A stretch of DNA of 55,657 nucleotides from an uncultured Myxococcales bacterium (GTDB lineage: Bacteria > Myxococcota_A > UBA9042), in the NCBI GenBank assembly GCA_903929795.1, contig CAIYWC010000214.1, forward strand, positions 1-55,657, given 5' to 3'. Numbering within the stretch: the first letter of the stretch is position 1; every line of letters begins with the position of its first letter. The translations under genes were made by a program, and so were the position numbers. Under the pieces are notes generated by a model. It was not told the DNA's origin and made no database searches. It worked only from the letters and a program-made list of their open reading frames with translations. Shown piece by piece: positions 19,289 to 28,241 of this stretch.

Positions 19289-19816
19289 ATGTCCGCCCAT
19301 CCGCCCGTACAGTTTGACCGCGCGCTGCGCCCCGAATGGTTCGACCGAGCGTTGGCCCTGCGCGCAGAAACCAAAAACGCCGCCGAGTTTCGGGCGGCGA
19401 TGGCGGCGCATCTACGGGCGCAGGTTAAAGGTCGGTGGACTCTCGACAAGCTGGTGCAGCAGTTCCAGCGGACGGTTGGATTCCGATCGCCGCTGCCGCC
19501 GGAGCGCCTGGCTAAGGCGCTGCGCATCTTGTCGGAGGCTGAAGCCGCGGCGCGCCAGCCGGTGCGGTTGCAGTTGCTGCTGGAGGCGGTGCCTTTCCTG
19601 GCGGACTGCGCGCAGACCATCGTGCGCCTGGCCGACGCGTCGGGCGACACGTTCACGCTGGCGCAGTTGACCGCGCGGATGCAGGAGCGGTACGGGCACC
19701 GAAAGGGGATTCCGCCGACGGTGCGGCATGCGCTGCAGACGCTGGAGGCGTTCGGGGCGCTGGGGCATCGGTATGGGAAGTGGCAGCGGTTGGGGGCTTT
19801 GAGTGCGGCGTGTTGA
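19289..19816 (+). CDS. Small winged-helix protein ending the BREX-like operon (BrxA-like position)
   Basis: The product has 175 residues, and its start is preceded by AAGGAG. The C-terminal 50 residues read as a winged helix (FTLAQLTARM ... VRHALQTLEAFGALGHR). The N-terminal 120 residues are helical. BREX type 3 operons usually end with the small DNA-binding protein BrxA, and this gene has the right place and size. I cannot show sequence membership in that family, so no symbol is given. No strong terminator follows; a weak stem with five Ts lies near 19829-19849. Confidence 0.5.
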   Translation: MSAHPPVQFDRALRPEWFDRALALRAETKNAAEFRAAMAAHLRAQVKGRWTLDKLVQQFQRTVGFRSPLPPERLAKALRILSEAEAAARQPVRLQLLLEAVPFLADCAQTIVRLADASGDTFTLAQLTARMQERYGHRKGIPPTVRHALQTLEAFGALGHRYGKWQRLGALSAAC

Positions 19817-20006
19817 ACCACAAACCGGGAGCTGGACGGGCTCGTTTTTGAGCGCCTGACGGTCAACGAAGGCAACGCATTTGCCGATAGAGATGCATCG
19901 AAAGGTCGTCGGGCGTGCAGGGGTAAGGTAGTGTTTATGCGACAGGCGATGGCAAGGCAAAGCGGTTGCTTTCCATCGCACCACCGTCCCGCGTGCTCGA
20001 AAGCCT

Positions 20007-21338
20007 TCAATAAATATGCCCCGGCGCTTCGTGAACGAAGCCGCCAGACCGCTTCTTTTCGTGACGCTCATGGTTCTGCCCCGACAAGTCAACTCCGTCC
20101 AGAGACTGATCCCCGTTGGCCGGTGGTTGCGCGCTTCTTTCTGGCCGATTCTTCGTTCGCCTTTTCAAGTCAGCGTCCGAAGGTGCAATAGGGCGATCTG
20201 ATTCAGGTGAATGAGAAACTGAGTCCGCACTTTCGCTCGAGGGCGGGGGGTGGGATTGCTGCGGAGAGACAGGGGACGTTTGTGTGGATGCCGTGTCTGG
20301 GGAGTGTGGCTTGTGCGGCACCGCCAGGCCGAATGGCATCATGCAGAGCCACATGAAAAGCACGCCAACTACGTTCAGCCAAATGTGGCGCGCCACACGT
20401 CCTCGCCAGTCATCGAAGCAACTGACCGCCGCGACTGCGGCTTGAAAATGCAAGAGGCAAAACGCGATTCCAAAGGCCACAGCTGGCCCAGTGCTGCTCA
20501 ACGACATCTCAAAACTGTGCTTAAGTACGCCAAAAGTGACACCAACGCACCCGTAGGACCCGACACACAACATTGCCGACGTCACGAACGCCTGGTCAAC
20601 TGCCTTCTTGCAGTTCTTGGCGCGCGCGGCGAGTATGTCTTCAGCTTTTGGCAGACTCTGGCCTATTTCGAGGAGAAATCGAGTTCGCACCACCCACTCG
20701 AGGGCATCGCGCTCGCCCTTCGGTCGCGGCTGCAATGTTATTTTCTGTGTCAAAAGCCAGTCGGTAATCACCCGCTCCGCGACTTCGGGCATGACCAATT
20801 CTTTCAAGGCAAGTGATGAGTCGGTCGGTGCGTCCCGCAAACGTCTCCACTCGGTCACGAGGATCCTGAACCGACTGTCCCTTTCGATGGTTGCAAAGTC
20901 CGGGAGTCCTTCGAAATCCATCACTGTCGTGAACGGACTGAATTTCGATTCACCGGCCGGCCGGTATGACTTCGCGCTCTGGAGTCCAGTTTCCCGATTT
21001 GTCAAAATCGTGAACAGGTCGCTCCAGACCAGAACCGCGAATTCAGTGTGCTCCGGCAAAAACATGATTGACGCGTGTGTCGCGACATTTCGTGTCGCAT
21101 ATGCGAATTCAACCACCGACATTGAATACGGCAATCGTTTATTTTGAAGACACACACGCAATAACTGCAAGAACGATTCAGTTCGTCCAGCCGGGACAAT
21201 TCGCCCCGCGGTCAACTGCCGCACCTCGTGTTCAACAGCCGCTTCTGCGCGTTCAACTGCCAGACCACGAAGACCCGGGTCCCGCCCAATCGCGTCACGA
21301 TAAAGCTCCTGCCAATCACAGCTTGGCAGACTTGTCAT
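20007..21338 (-). CDS. Three-TM protein with possible HEPN motif and disordered tail
   Basis: The product has 443 residues and is not a recognised family. The N-terminal 230 residues are soluble and include ATRNVATHA (81-89), which fits the R-x4-H pattern of HEPN ribonucleases (R83, H88). Three hydrophobic segments follow at about 250-271, 286-307 and 319-340. The last 100 residues are rich in Ser, Pro and charge and look disordered. A GGAG site lies 8 bases before the start. It is convergent with the BREX-like operon. A membrane-anchored toxin or effector is possible, but the HEPN call rests on one short motif. Confidence 0.5.
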   Translation of the reverse strand: MTSLPSCDWQELYRDAIGRDPGLRGLAVERAEAAVEHEVRQLTAGRIVPAGRTESFLQLLRVCLQNKRLPYSMSVVEFAYATRNVATHASIMFLPEHTEFAVLVWSDLFTILTNRETGLQSAKSYRPAGESKFSPFTTVMDFEGLPDFATIERDSRFRILVTEWRRLRDAPTDSSLALKELVMPEVAERVITDWLLTQKITLQPRPKGERDALEWVVRTRFLLEIGQSLPKAEDILAARAKNCKKAVDQAFVTSAMLCVGSYGCVGVTFGVLKHSFEMSLSSTGPAVAFGIAFCLLHFQAAVAAVSCFDDWRGRVARHIWLNVVGVLFMWLCMMPFGLAVPHKPHSPDTASTQTSPVSPQQSHPPPSSESADSVSHSPESDRPIAPSDADLKRRTKNRPERSAQPPANGDQSLDGVDLSGQNHERHEKKRSGGFVHEAPGHIY

Positions 21339-21385
21339 GGGGTGCGCTCCTACGACCTATGTTTCGCGTTCATTACTGCGTCCAA

Positions 21386-21520
21386 CTATTCTTCTTCGTC
21401 TACCGCGCCGAGTTCTAGCGCAAGTCGATGCCATTCGTCCAGAAGCGGTCCGAGCATTTCGGGAGCGAACGACTTGATGCTCGCCCGCGCGGGCACCGGC
21501 GTGCCTTGCCCATGGATCAA
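21386..21520 (-). pseudogene. Short protein-like reading frame or gene fragment
   Basis: A minus-strand frame of about 44 codons ends with GAVDEEE and reads like real protein (SIKSFAPEMLGPLLDEW). It has no ATG, and only a TTG at 21520 could start it. The stop lies 47 bases upstream of the three-TM gene, so it could be a small first gene of that operon or the remnant of a lost gene. Confidence 0.25.
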
Positions 21521-21530
21521 CTCGGATTGA

Positions 21531-21728
21531 ACCCTCGATCGTCTGCATCAGTCTCTGCGGGAGCAATCTGAGCTTTTGCTGAAATTATCAGAAATTGACG
21601 GAAACCAGCCACGACTGCGCGATGCGACGGAAGCCGCCTGGAAAGACGCAAATCCAGAACGCATCTTGCGATTCTGTGAGCACATACTCGCGAGTTGCAC
21701 GCCGTCACCTCTGGCCGAGACGGTTTGA
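21531..21728 (+). pseudogene. Remnant of a helical protein gene
   Basis: This 65-codon plus-strand frame starts directly after a stop and has no start codon. It reads as amphipathic helix followed by ERILRFCEHILASC, unlike the shadow frames around it. The rest of 21339-22131 is low in coding signal in all frames apart from this and the minus-strand fragment at 21386. I regard it as a decayed gene. Confidence 0.3.
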
Positions 21729-22059
21729 ATTCCGACTCTTGGACCCAAGGACTTGCGTTGCGAGGCGATTGGCGGTTCTGTTGAGGGCCAAGAATTGGAC
21801 TCGCTATTCATCTTTTTCAAGGAGCAGATGGGGTGTGAAGGGTGCCCACAGCGTTCCCCGCGACCTACGAATTGGAAATGGACGCCGGCATGGCTCAAGT
21901 CGGAGGACGACCGCCGTACACGCGCTCGCGCCGCCACGACGACCTGAGAACTGGCGCTGAGACGAATGAAGTTGATTCTTTGCATCGCGAATTATGGTTC
22001 AAGCATCTGGACCAGCTGTTCAACGGGGGCGTTCTGGAGGGTCAGCCGCTCAGGCGATA

Positions 22060-22073
22060 TTTCCCCGGGGAAA
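22060..22073. promoter_or_regulatory. Perfect palindrome TTTCCCCGGGGAAA, copy 2
   Basis: This is the second exact copy of the 14-bp palindrome, 58 bases beyond the stop of the serine recombinase gene and at the edge of the decayed segment 21386-21728. No intact gene starts close by, so it may regulate a gene that has been lost or mark a module boundary. Confidence 0.45.
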
Positions 22074-22131
22074 CTGTGCCGGTCAGTTTGGCAGATACAA
22101 CAAAATATAGTACACTTTTATTGGCGGTCGC

Positions 22132-23784
22132 TTACGGCCGAGCACCATGTCGAGGAATTTGTGACTCGAGGTAGGTTCGAGCCGCGTCCTTTACGGCCCA
22201 CCATGGAGAATTAGCATCAATTTTCAACAGTAGCGCCATCGAATCCGTCGCTGAGATCAGCACAGATTTGTCCTTCAGCGCCAGGTTCGAGCAGAGCTCG
22301 CGGACAACCGCGAGCTTTTTGTTTGCCGCCAGCGTCGGATAGCGATCTGCCACCGTTTTCAGCCGCAAAGCCGCGTTTTGCAATGGTTCGAGTAGAGCCT
22401 GCTTCGACAGGCCCCGACCGCCCGTTTCGTGAAGCGCCAGACGAGCGGCGATCAGGCGCGCACGGTCGTGGGCATAGTCCTCCGGTGTCACGACACCGTC
22501 GACGACAAGCTCGCGCAGGCGCTCCAGCCGCGTGTCAATCGCCTTGGCCTCGGCTTCCACGGCGCCCACCTGTTCATCACGCTCCGCGAGGAAGGCGTCG
22601 ACTTGGGACTCGACTTCGGCGAGCAGCGCAGCGACAAGCGTATCGGGGACGTTGACGCCACCGAGAAAAGCCGCCATCTGCCGGTCAATTTCCGCCTCGG
22701 TGACCGCGCGCTCCGGGCAGTAGGCCACGCCCTTGCGCTTCCGCGTGCAGTGGTAGTGCACGTACTTGTGGCCCTGGCGGTTGGTGTGTCGCTCCGCCGT
22801 GACCTGAGCGCCACAAGCGCCACACTTGATGAGTCCGCGGTAGGCAAACGGAAGCAACGCCGGTGTCGCCGGCGCGCGCTTGTCTTCCAGTGCCTGAACC
22901 TGCTTGAACTCGCCTGCCGTAACCATTGGTTTATGCTTGCCTTCGTAAGTTTCGCCGCTGTAGACCATCTGGCCAGCGTAGAACGAGTCGGCCAGCAGGT
23001 GGTACACGGAGCCGCGCGTGATGGAACCGCCGCCCGGACGTGGTAACGCGCGCCAGTCCATATGTGGCAGTTCATCGCCTGCTCCTGCTTCTTCGTCTGG
23101 CCCAGCCGTCACCGTTCGACGGCGCGAACGCGGACGTGTCAGGCCGAGTTCGTGAGCTGCGCGTCGGTGAATCTCTTGGACCGAGACGCCGTCCAATCGC
23201 CAATTCCAGAGTTGCCGCACAGTGTTCCACCGATGCGGGTCGGGCACCATGAGGCCGGTGTCCGGGTCGCGCATGTAGCCGTACTTGTATTTGCCCGGCC
23301 ACAGACCGCGCTGAAGCGCCTCGCGCGTGCCGCGCATCACGTTCTTCGCGAGGTCGTCGCTGTACTTCGTCGCCATGCCAAAAATGATGGACATCAGCAT
23401 CTTGTCGTCCGGCGTGCCTGCGTACTCACGGTCCGGCGAGGCGATGATGCTCAGCGTCGGCTTGCCGACGCGCCACATGATTTGCCCGCCGTCGATAGGG
23501 TTGCGCGCGAGACGGTCAAGGTGCCAGCACAAGATGCCGTCGGCTTCGCCGTTCTCAAGGCGCTGGAGCAGTTGCGCGAAGCCAGGTCGCCCTGGGCGCT
23601 TCGCCGACATCGACTCGGCGATGGGAGTGCCGACGACAACGTAGCCCTTGCGCTCGGCGAGGGCGCGCAGTTCGCGCTCCTGGGCTGGAATGGACAAGGC
23701 CTGACGGTCTTCCGACTCGCTGGACTTGCGGATGTACATGATGAGTCGACAGTTGTGCATAGAGTTCAATTGGTTACGGTCCAT
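22132..23784 (-). CDS. Large serine recombinase
   Basis: The product has 550 residues. The resolvase domain carries MYIRKSSES near the N-terminus, with the nucleophilic serine, and LCWHLDRLARNP with its catalytic arginines. A recombinase domain follows. A zinc ribbon (CGACGAQV ... HYHC ... YCPE) and a predicted coiled coil occupy the C-terminal half. This is the architecture of large serine integrases that move phages and integrative elements. The start at 23784 overlaps the 3' end of the 77-residue gene by 11 bases. It is the likely integrase of module A. No att core was identified. Confidence 0.9.
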   Translation of the reverse strand: MDRNQLNSMHNCRLIMYIRKSSESEDRQALSIPAQERELRALAERKGYVVVGTPIAESMSAKRPGRPGFAQLLQRLENGEADGILCWHLDRLARNPIDGGQIMWRVGKPTLSIIASPDREYAGTPDDKMLMSIIFGMATKYSDDLAKNVMRGTREALQRGLWPGKYKYGYMRDPDTGLMVPDPHRWNTVRQLWNWRLDGVSVQEIHRRAAHELGLTRPRSRRRTVTAGPDEEAGAGDELPHMDWRALPRPGGGSITRGSVYHLLADSFYAGQMVYSGETYEGKHKPMVTAGEFKQVQALEDKRAPATPALLPFAYRGLIKCGACGAQVTAERHTNRQGHKYVHYHCTRKRKGVAYCPERAVTEAEIDRQMAAFLGGVNVPDTLVAALLAEVESQVDAFLAERDEQVGAVEAEAKAIDTRLERLRELVVDGVVTPEDYAHDRARLIAARLALHETGGRGLSKQALLEPLQNAALRLKTVADRYPTLAANKKLAVVRELCSNLALKDKSVLISATDSMALLLKIDANSPWWAVKDAARTYLESQIPRHGARP

Positions 23785-24007
23785 CTGTGACGGCTCGAAG
23801 CAGCGCCGCAATCACGCGGACGGCGTCACGGCTCCAATCGTCGAGGTGCTGCTCGACATTGTTGGCATCCACGCCACGGTCGAGGAGATGCTGTTTCAGG
23901 GCTTTGCGCATGTGCGGATGGCTTGGCGCCGCCGCGACATGGGCCAGAACGTCGGCCATGTCAGCTCCGCTGCGCATGTTCTGCAAGATTTCAATGTGTT
24001 GGGTCAT
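23774..24007 (-). CDS. Small helical protein upstream of the serine recombinase
   Basis: The product has 77 residues, is predicted helical and not recognised. A GAGG site lies just upstream of the start. It overlaps the recombinase start, so the two are probably translated together. The position suggests a recombination directionality factor, a regulator or an accessory DNA-binding protein, but no motif proves this. Confidence 0.55.
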   Translation of the reverse strand: MTQHIEILQNMRSGADMADVLAHVAAAPSHPHMRKALKQHLLDRGVDANNVEQHLDDWSRDAVRVIAALLRAVTDGP

Positions 24008-24019
24008 GTAGCCTCATGA

Positions 24020-24041
24020 TGCCAACTCGGTGCCAACTCGG
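24020..24041. repeat. Tandem repeat TGCCAACTCGG x2
   Basis: Two perfect adjacent copies of an 11-bp unit lie 13 bases upstream of the start of the recombinase operon, where a promoter or its operator would be. Binding by the XRE regulator or the recombinase is possible. Confidence 0.55.
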
Positions 24042-24409
24042 ACAGGGGGCCCGACCGGAAGAAGAGCGTGCCGTGCGCGCCACGGTGCATGAGAAATGCG
24101 CCGGAGCCGCAGGTCGCCCTTGTCTGTCTGGGAGGGTTCTCCACAGCTCAAGACCAAGCGCTTCCGGTCGGTCCCCCTTTTCAAGATGATCCGAGTCTGT
24201 AATACTCCCCATGCTTCCAACCGCTTACGGGCTGACGACGCGCAAACGCAGGGAATGTTTGCTGCAGTTATCATCGTCCGAGCGGCAGTGGAAGCGGCGT
24301 CCGGCCCCGTCTCTCGGGACCGGCGGCGCCAACTAAATCCTAACAAACCCGGGCTGGTGACGGATTTTCTGACCAGCTTCGACGAGAATCTGTCAGGCCG
24401 CATTCAACT
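24042..24409. other. Divergent intergenic region of module A
   Basis: No gene is seen between the recombinase operon and the XRE gene. A weak promoter-like pair for the plus strand (TTTTCA, 16 bases, TAATAC, near 24177-24204) is present. An attachment site could also lie here, as the recombinase gene is adjacent, but none can be identified. Confidence 0.35.
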
Positions 24410-24745
24410 ATGCATCCAATCCCGAACGACGCGGCGCAACCGACCTTCGACGAAGAAGGCCGGCTTGCCCTGCACGTCCGTCGCCACCGCACCTGGTACA
24501 GAGACCGCCAGCTTGAGCAGGCAGAACTTGCCGCGCTCGCTGGCATCTCAGACAGGCAGATTCGCTCTTACGAACGGTGCCGAAGGCTGCCGACGGCTGT
24601 CGCTACGCTTCTCGCCATGGCAATCGTGCTCGAGGTCAAAATGGAGGACCTCGTCGCGCCGCATGTGGTCGCTCTTTTGACACGCGAAGTCGAAGCCCGC
24701 CGTGCCGCCTTTCATGGCCCCGCACTCTCTCACTCATCAAAGTAA
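24410..24745 (+). CDS. XRE-family HTH regulator
   Basis: The product has 111 residues. Residues about 35-80 form a Cro/C1-type helix-turn-helix (LEQAELAALAGISDRQIRSYE). It is the first plus-strand gene of module A, divergent from the recombinase operon, so it is the natural candidate for controlling both. The C-terminus is short and offers no ligand domain. It overlaps the next gene's possible start. Confidence 0.75.
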   Translation: MHPIPNDAAQPTFDEEGRLALHVRRHRTWYRDRQLEQAELAALAGISDRQIRSYERCRRLPTAVATLLAMAIVLEVKMEDLVAPHVVALLTREVEARRAAFHGPALSHSSK

Positions 24746-25208
24746 GTCGTGCCGTGAGGCAGAGAGTCCCATCCTGGTCGCTTGCAGACGCGCGCGGCGT
24801 GTCGCTGTGGTGATACTCGATGAACACGAAGTCATCGACGTCTACCGCATGAAGCTGCCAAGGAGTGCCCCCGCGGCGAGAGGTTGCGCCATTCGGCGCG
24901 CCATCGTGCAACTTTCCACGGACTACGGTGTCGGCCACATCGCGGTGGAAGACGACGCGTACCTGGGCGCACTCCTCGCGTGCGCCGGCCGGCCTTTGCG
25001 GTTGATGTCGCACAAAACTGCGGCGTCGGTGCTCTTGGGCACCAAGACCGCGAGCCGCTCGGACCTGTTCCGGCACGTGCTGGCGCAGCACCCGAAGCTC
25101 CACCGCTTCGTCACCGTCATGCGCGCAACCGGCGCGAGCGGCGAGGAACGGTGGCGCACGCTCGTCCTTCTTGCGACTGCACTTGGGATGGCATCGATTT
25201 CACTTTGA
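24702..25208 (+). CDS. Possible RNase H-fold (RuvC-like) protein
   Basis: The product has up to 168 residues; the start is uncertain (24702 or 24714, both inside the XRE gene). The segment VAVVILDEHEVIDVYRMKLP resembles the first beta strands of RuvC/RNase H-fold nucleases. Later, GVGHIAVEDDAYLGALL and KTAASVLLG could supply other fold elements. Not all acidic catalytic residues can be placed. A junction-resolving or element-processing role would suit the context. Confidence 0.4.
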   Translation: MPPFMAPHSLTHQSKSCREAESPILVACRRARRVAVVILDEHEVIDVYRMKLPRSAPAARGCAIRRAIVQLSTDYGVGHIAVEDDAYLGALLACAGRPLRLMSHKTAASVLLGTKTASRSDLFRHVLAQHPKLHRFVTVMRATGASGEERWRTLVLLATALGMASISL

Positions 25209-25281
25209 ATTTTCGTCAAGTCTGGCCGGCGCCAACCCTGGGGTGCCGGTAGGCTTTGGCGAGACAATCACCAACATTTCT

Positions 25282-25572
25282 ATGATATCAAATCCTTACA
25301 AGAACCGAAACCGCCGCGGCGAGACAAAAGTGGATAAGCTCATCACGGTCCTTTCAGACGGCAAGTGGCACTCGACCAAGGAACTCGTGCGGCGCGTCGG
25401 CCCCGCCTTCGGTGGCGCACGTTACTGGCTGGCGAAGACGGGCATCAACGTGCAGCGCCGCGCGCACAAAAAGAAGCGCTGGCAACACGAGTACCGCATC
25501 GACCTCGACAACCCGTTTGGCGCGCCGGACAGCGGCAAACAGAACAACCAGCAGAACCAGGCGCCGAGCTGA
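25282..25572 (+). CDS. Small winged-helix protein
   Basis: The product has 96 residues. Residues 15-70 read as a winged helix (VDKLITVLSDGKWHSTKELV, then a basic wing KKKRWQHEYRI). The tail is Gln/Asn-rich. The ATG at 25282 is used; the frame is open further upstream. It is probably a DNA-binding accessory protein of module A. Confidence 0.45.
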   Translation: MISNPYKNRNRRGETKVDKLITVLSDGKWHSTKELVRRVGPAFGGARYWLAKTGINVQRRAHKKKRWQHEYRIDLDNPFGAPDSGKQNNQQNQAPS

Positions 25573-26008
25573 ACGCCGGACGACCTGCACCTACGTCCTA
25601 CCTCTTCGCGCCTAGCGACGAAGAGGCAACAGCGCCAACCAACACAACAAACCTCAACAACAACTGGCAAAAGAGCGCGACCGTCGATGGGCTGACCGCC
25701 CCCGACTCCCCTCCGGATCAATGCCCACCACTTCTCGATGCCAGCCTAACCGGCGTCATCGAGGCTGTGCATGACCGGATGGGAGTCGGTGGCGCTCAGT
25801 CGCGCCCCACGACGGATCGCGCGCGTGCTACCTCGTACACCGAGCGCCGACACCGCCGTCACCACGGACTTTGCAGCCGGGTGCCGACGGGCCGGACGCG
25901 CGGGCAGCGAGGACTCAACGGCTACACGGGCTCAAACGGCAAAAGAGGCAAACGGCTACCGATGCGACCGAGTCGCGCACGGCTTTTGAACAAAACAACA
26001 ATGAACAC
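25573..26008. other. Intergenic or weakly coding stretch
   Basis: No convincing gene is seen in these 436 bases. One plus-strand frame reads like a low-complexity linker for about 70 codons after the winged-helix gene, so a frameshifted C-terminal extension is conceivable. Confidence 0.3.
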
Positions 26009-26941
26009 ATGACGTCACGCCACAAGCGGCCGCCAAAACCGCAACCGTTCCAAATGACTACGAGAGACATGGACGTGCTCGCCTCCGTGTACCGACACCG
26101 CTTCCTGACCGCCGCCCACGTCCACGCGCTGCACTTCCAAACGGCATCGCTGCGCGTGGCCCAGATTCGGCTGCAGCGGCTGTGGTCGGCGCGCTTCCTC
26201 GACCGGCTTTACATCGCGCCGGAGACGCCTGACGTGCGCGACCGCTTCGCGAGCCAGCCCCTCTACACTCTGGCACTGGGTGGAGCTCAGCGAGTCGCCG
26301 CCGCGCAAGGCGTGTCGCTGTCGCAAATTCCACACACCAAGTCCGAGAATCGACGCGGCTTTGCGCGCCTGCGCCACAACCTGGTCTTCACCGACCTGGC
26401 CGTGGCATTCGAGACGCTGGCCGCTCGTGAACCCACATGGCGCGCGACCGTTACGCGCGAAGACGTCCTGCGCCGGGCGCTGCCAGTCTGGAAGGGACGA
26501 CCGTCGGCCATCGTGCCCGACGGGGCCATCACGCTGTCGCATCCAACGCTGGCCAAACCGCAGACCATCCTGGTCGAAGTTGTGCGCGCCGGTGCCCGTG
26601 CGGGCAATCGGACGGTCCAGCGCAAGCTGTTCCGCTACCGCGACGCGCTACGGGCAGGATTCTTCCGCGAGGTTCATGGCTTCGAGTGGGTCCGCACCGT
26701 TCTGTTTCTGACGCCGTCGATGGCACGCGCGAAAAATTTCGCCGTCCTCGCGCGCGACATCCCCGGCGGTGAGCGGCTATTGCGCTTCGGCGCGTACGAA
26801 ACGCGGTCGAGCAATCGCCTTGCACCGACAACTTTGCTCACGGCCGAACGACTTGGCGAATCCGTCCTGCTCACGCCGACCGGCAAACTGGTGCCATTCC
26901 TACCGCCGCCTTCGAATCCTTCAACTCCTTCCCATGTATGA
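26009..26941 (+). CDS. Replication-relaxation family protein, module A
   Basis: The product has 310 residues. The N-terminal winged helix (TTRDMDVLASVYRHRFLTAAHVHALHF in outline, residues 14-40) and the following LRHNLVFTDLAVAFE region, with a nuclease-like PDGAITL / ILVEVV pair near 170-195, match the Replic_Relax family found on plasmids and integrative elements. These proteins are linked to plasmid DNA relaxation and mobilisation. It overlaps the HerA-like gene by 8 bases. A homologous-looking gene lies at 47460 in module B. Confidence 0.7.
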   Translation: MTSRHKRPPKPQPFQMTTRDMDVLASVYRHRFLTAAHVHALHFQTASLRVAQIRLQRLWSARFLDRLYIAPETPDVRDRFASQPLYTLALGGAQRVAAAQGVSLSQIPHTKSENRRGFARLRHNLVFTDLAVAFETLAAREPTWRATVTREDVLRRALPVWKGRPSAIVPDGAITLSHPTLAKPQTILVEVVRAGARAGNRTVQRKLFRYRDALRAGFFREVHGFEWVRTVLFLTPSMARAKNFAVLARDIPGGERLLRFGAYETRSSNRLAPTTLLTAERLGESVLLTPTGKLVPFLPPPSNPSTPSHV

Positions 26942-28235
26942 CAAAACCAACAAACCGCCGGACATCGTCGTCGGCGAGACGGACTTCCGCGGCGCGCACC
27001 AGCGCTTCGGCATGTTCACGGCCGACCGCCTGCGCCACGTGTGGGTCATCGGCAAGACCGGCTCCGGCAAATCGACGCTGCTGCTCAACCTCATCGCCCA
27101 AGACCTGGCTGCGGGCCGTGGCGTCGGCGTGCTTGACCCGCATGGCGACCTGGCGCGCGCGGTGCTGCATCTGGTTCCAAAGTCCCGCACCAACGACGTT
27201 GCTTACATCGACCCGGCCGACAAGACCCACGCGCTCTCGTTCAACGTCTTGCGCCAAGGCGGCGCCGACGTTGAGGTATCGCTGACAGCGTCCGGGCTCA
27301 TCGCGGTCTTCAAGAAGCACTGGGCCGATGTCTGGGGACCGCGCCTTGAACACATCCTTCGCAACGCGATCCTCGCTGTCGTGCCCGACTCGCGTGCGTC
27401 GCTGCTGTTCATGTACCGCTTCCTGACTGACGAGCGCTTGCGCGCCAAGCTGGCGCCTCGCATCGAAGACCCCGTCGTGCGCCATTTCTGGACCGTGGAG
27501 TTCCCCGGCTATCGGGCCGCACTCCAGGCCGAGGCGCTCTCGCCGGTGCTGAATAAGCTCGGCGCGTTCGTGACCAACCCCTTCGTGCGCCGCATCGTCG
27601 CGCAGGAAAAGTCGCGGCTCGACCTTGGCGCTTTGATTGAGGCGCGCGGCGTACTCATCGCCAATCTGTCGGTCGGCGACGTCGGTGAAGATGCCAGCCA
27701 CCTGCTCGGCAGCCTACTGGTGTCCGCCGTTCAGGTCGCCGCGATGCGCCGGGAAGCTGGCGAGCCACCGTTCTTTCTCTACATCGACGAGTTCCAGCAT
27801 TTCGTGACGGAGTCGCTGGCGACGATGCTGTCTGAGGCCCGCAAGTTCGGAGTCGGGTTGACGCTGTCGCACCAGTATCTCGCGCAATTGCCGCCGCGCC
27901 TGCTCGACGCGGTGCGCGGCAACGTCGGGTCGCTTGTAGTGATGCGCCTGGGCGCGGACGACGCTGCGCTGCTGGAGCGCGAGGTCAATCCGCCGTTCGA
28001 GTCACGCGACCTGGTTGCGCTGCCGTTTGGGCGCGCCGTTGCCAAGCTCACGGTCCGCGGCAGCGCGTTGCCGCCGTTTTCGGCGCGGATGCTACCGCCG
28101 GTTGCGATGCCGACCGACGGCGCAGCGCGCGTGGACGCCATCATCGAACAGTCACAACGTCGCTTCACCACACCTATTTCCGTCGTCGACAGCTTCGTTG
28201 ACGGCACGTTCACCGCTCCCGACTCCTCGGTGTAA
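26934..28235 (+). CDS. HerA/TraG-like ATPase, module A
   Basis: The product has 433 residues. It has an intact Walker A (GKTGSGKST, 40-48), DPHGD soon after, and Walker B FFLYIDEFQHF near 280-290. This fits type IV coupling-protein/HerA-FtsK ATPases (DUF87/TraG-type) that pump DNA. No N-terminal TM segment is seen, so it is probably soluble or recruited to the membrane by a partner. It is coupled to the replication-relaxation gene and is followed by the ubiquitin-like cassette. No relaxase or complete type IV secretion genes were found. Confidence 0.8.
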   Translation: MYDKTNKPPDIVVGETDFRGAHQRFGMFTADRLRHVWVIGKTGSGKSTLLLNLIAQDLAAGRGVGVLDPHGDLARAVLHLVPKSRTNDVAYIDPADKTHALSFNVLRQGGADVEVSLTASGLIAVFKKHWADVWGPRLEHILRNAILAVVPDSRASLLFMYRFLTDERLRAKLAPRIEDPVVRHFWTVEFPGYRAALQAEALSPVLNKLGAFVTNPFVRRIVAQEKSRLDLGALIEARGVLIANLSVGDVGEDASHLLGSLLVSAVQVAAMRREAGEPPFFLYIDEFQHFVTESLATMLSEARKFGVGLTLSHQYLAQLPPRLLDAVRGNVGSLVVMRLGADDAALLEREVNPPFESRDLVALPFGRAVAKLTVRGSALPPFSARMLPPVAMPTDGAARVDAIIEQSQRRFTTPISVVDSFVDGTFTAPDSSV

Positions 28236-28241
28236 CTCCAC

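Noticed and set aside
19829..19849. Terminator after the BREX-like operon
   Set aside because: The stem is only four base pairs, too weak to call.
26934..28235. Complete conjugation machinery in module A
   Set aside because: Only the HerA/TraG-like ATPase and the replication-relaxation protein are present; no relaxase, VirB4 or pilus genes were found.
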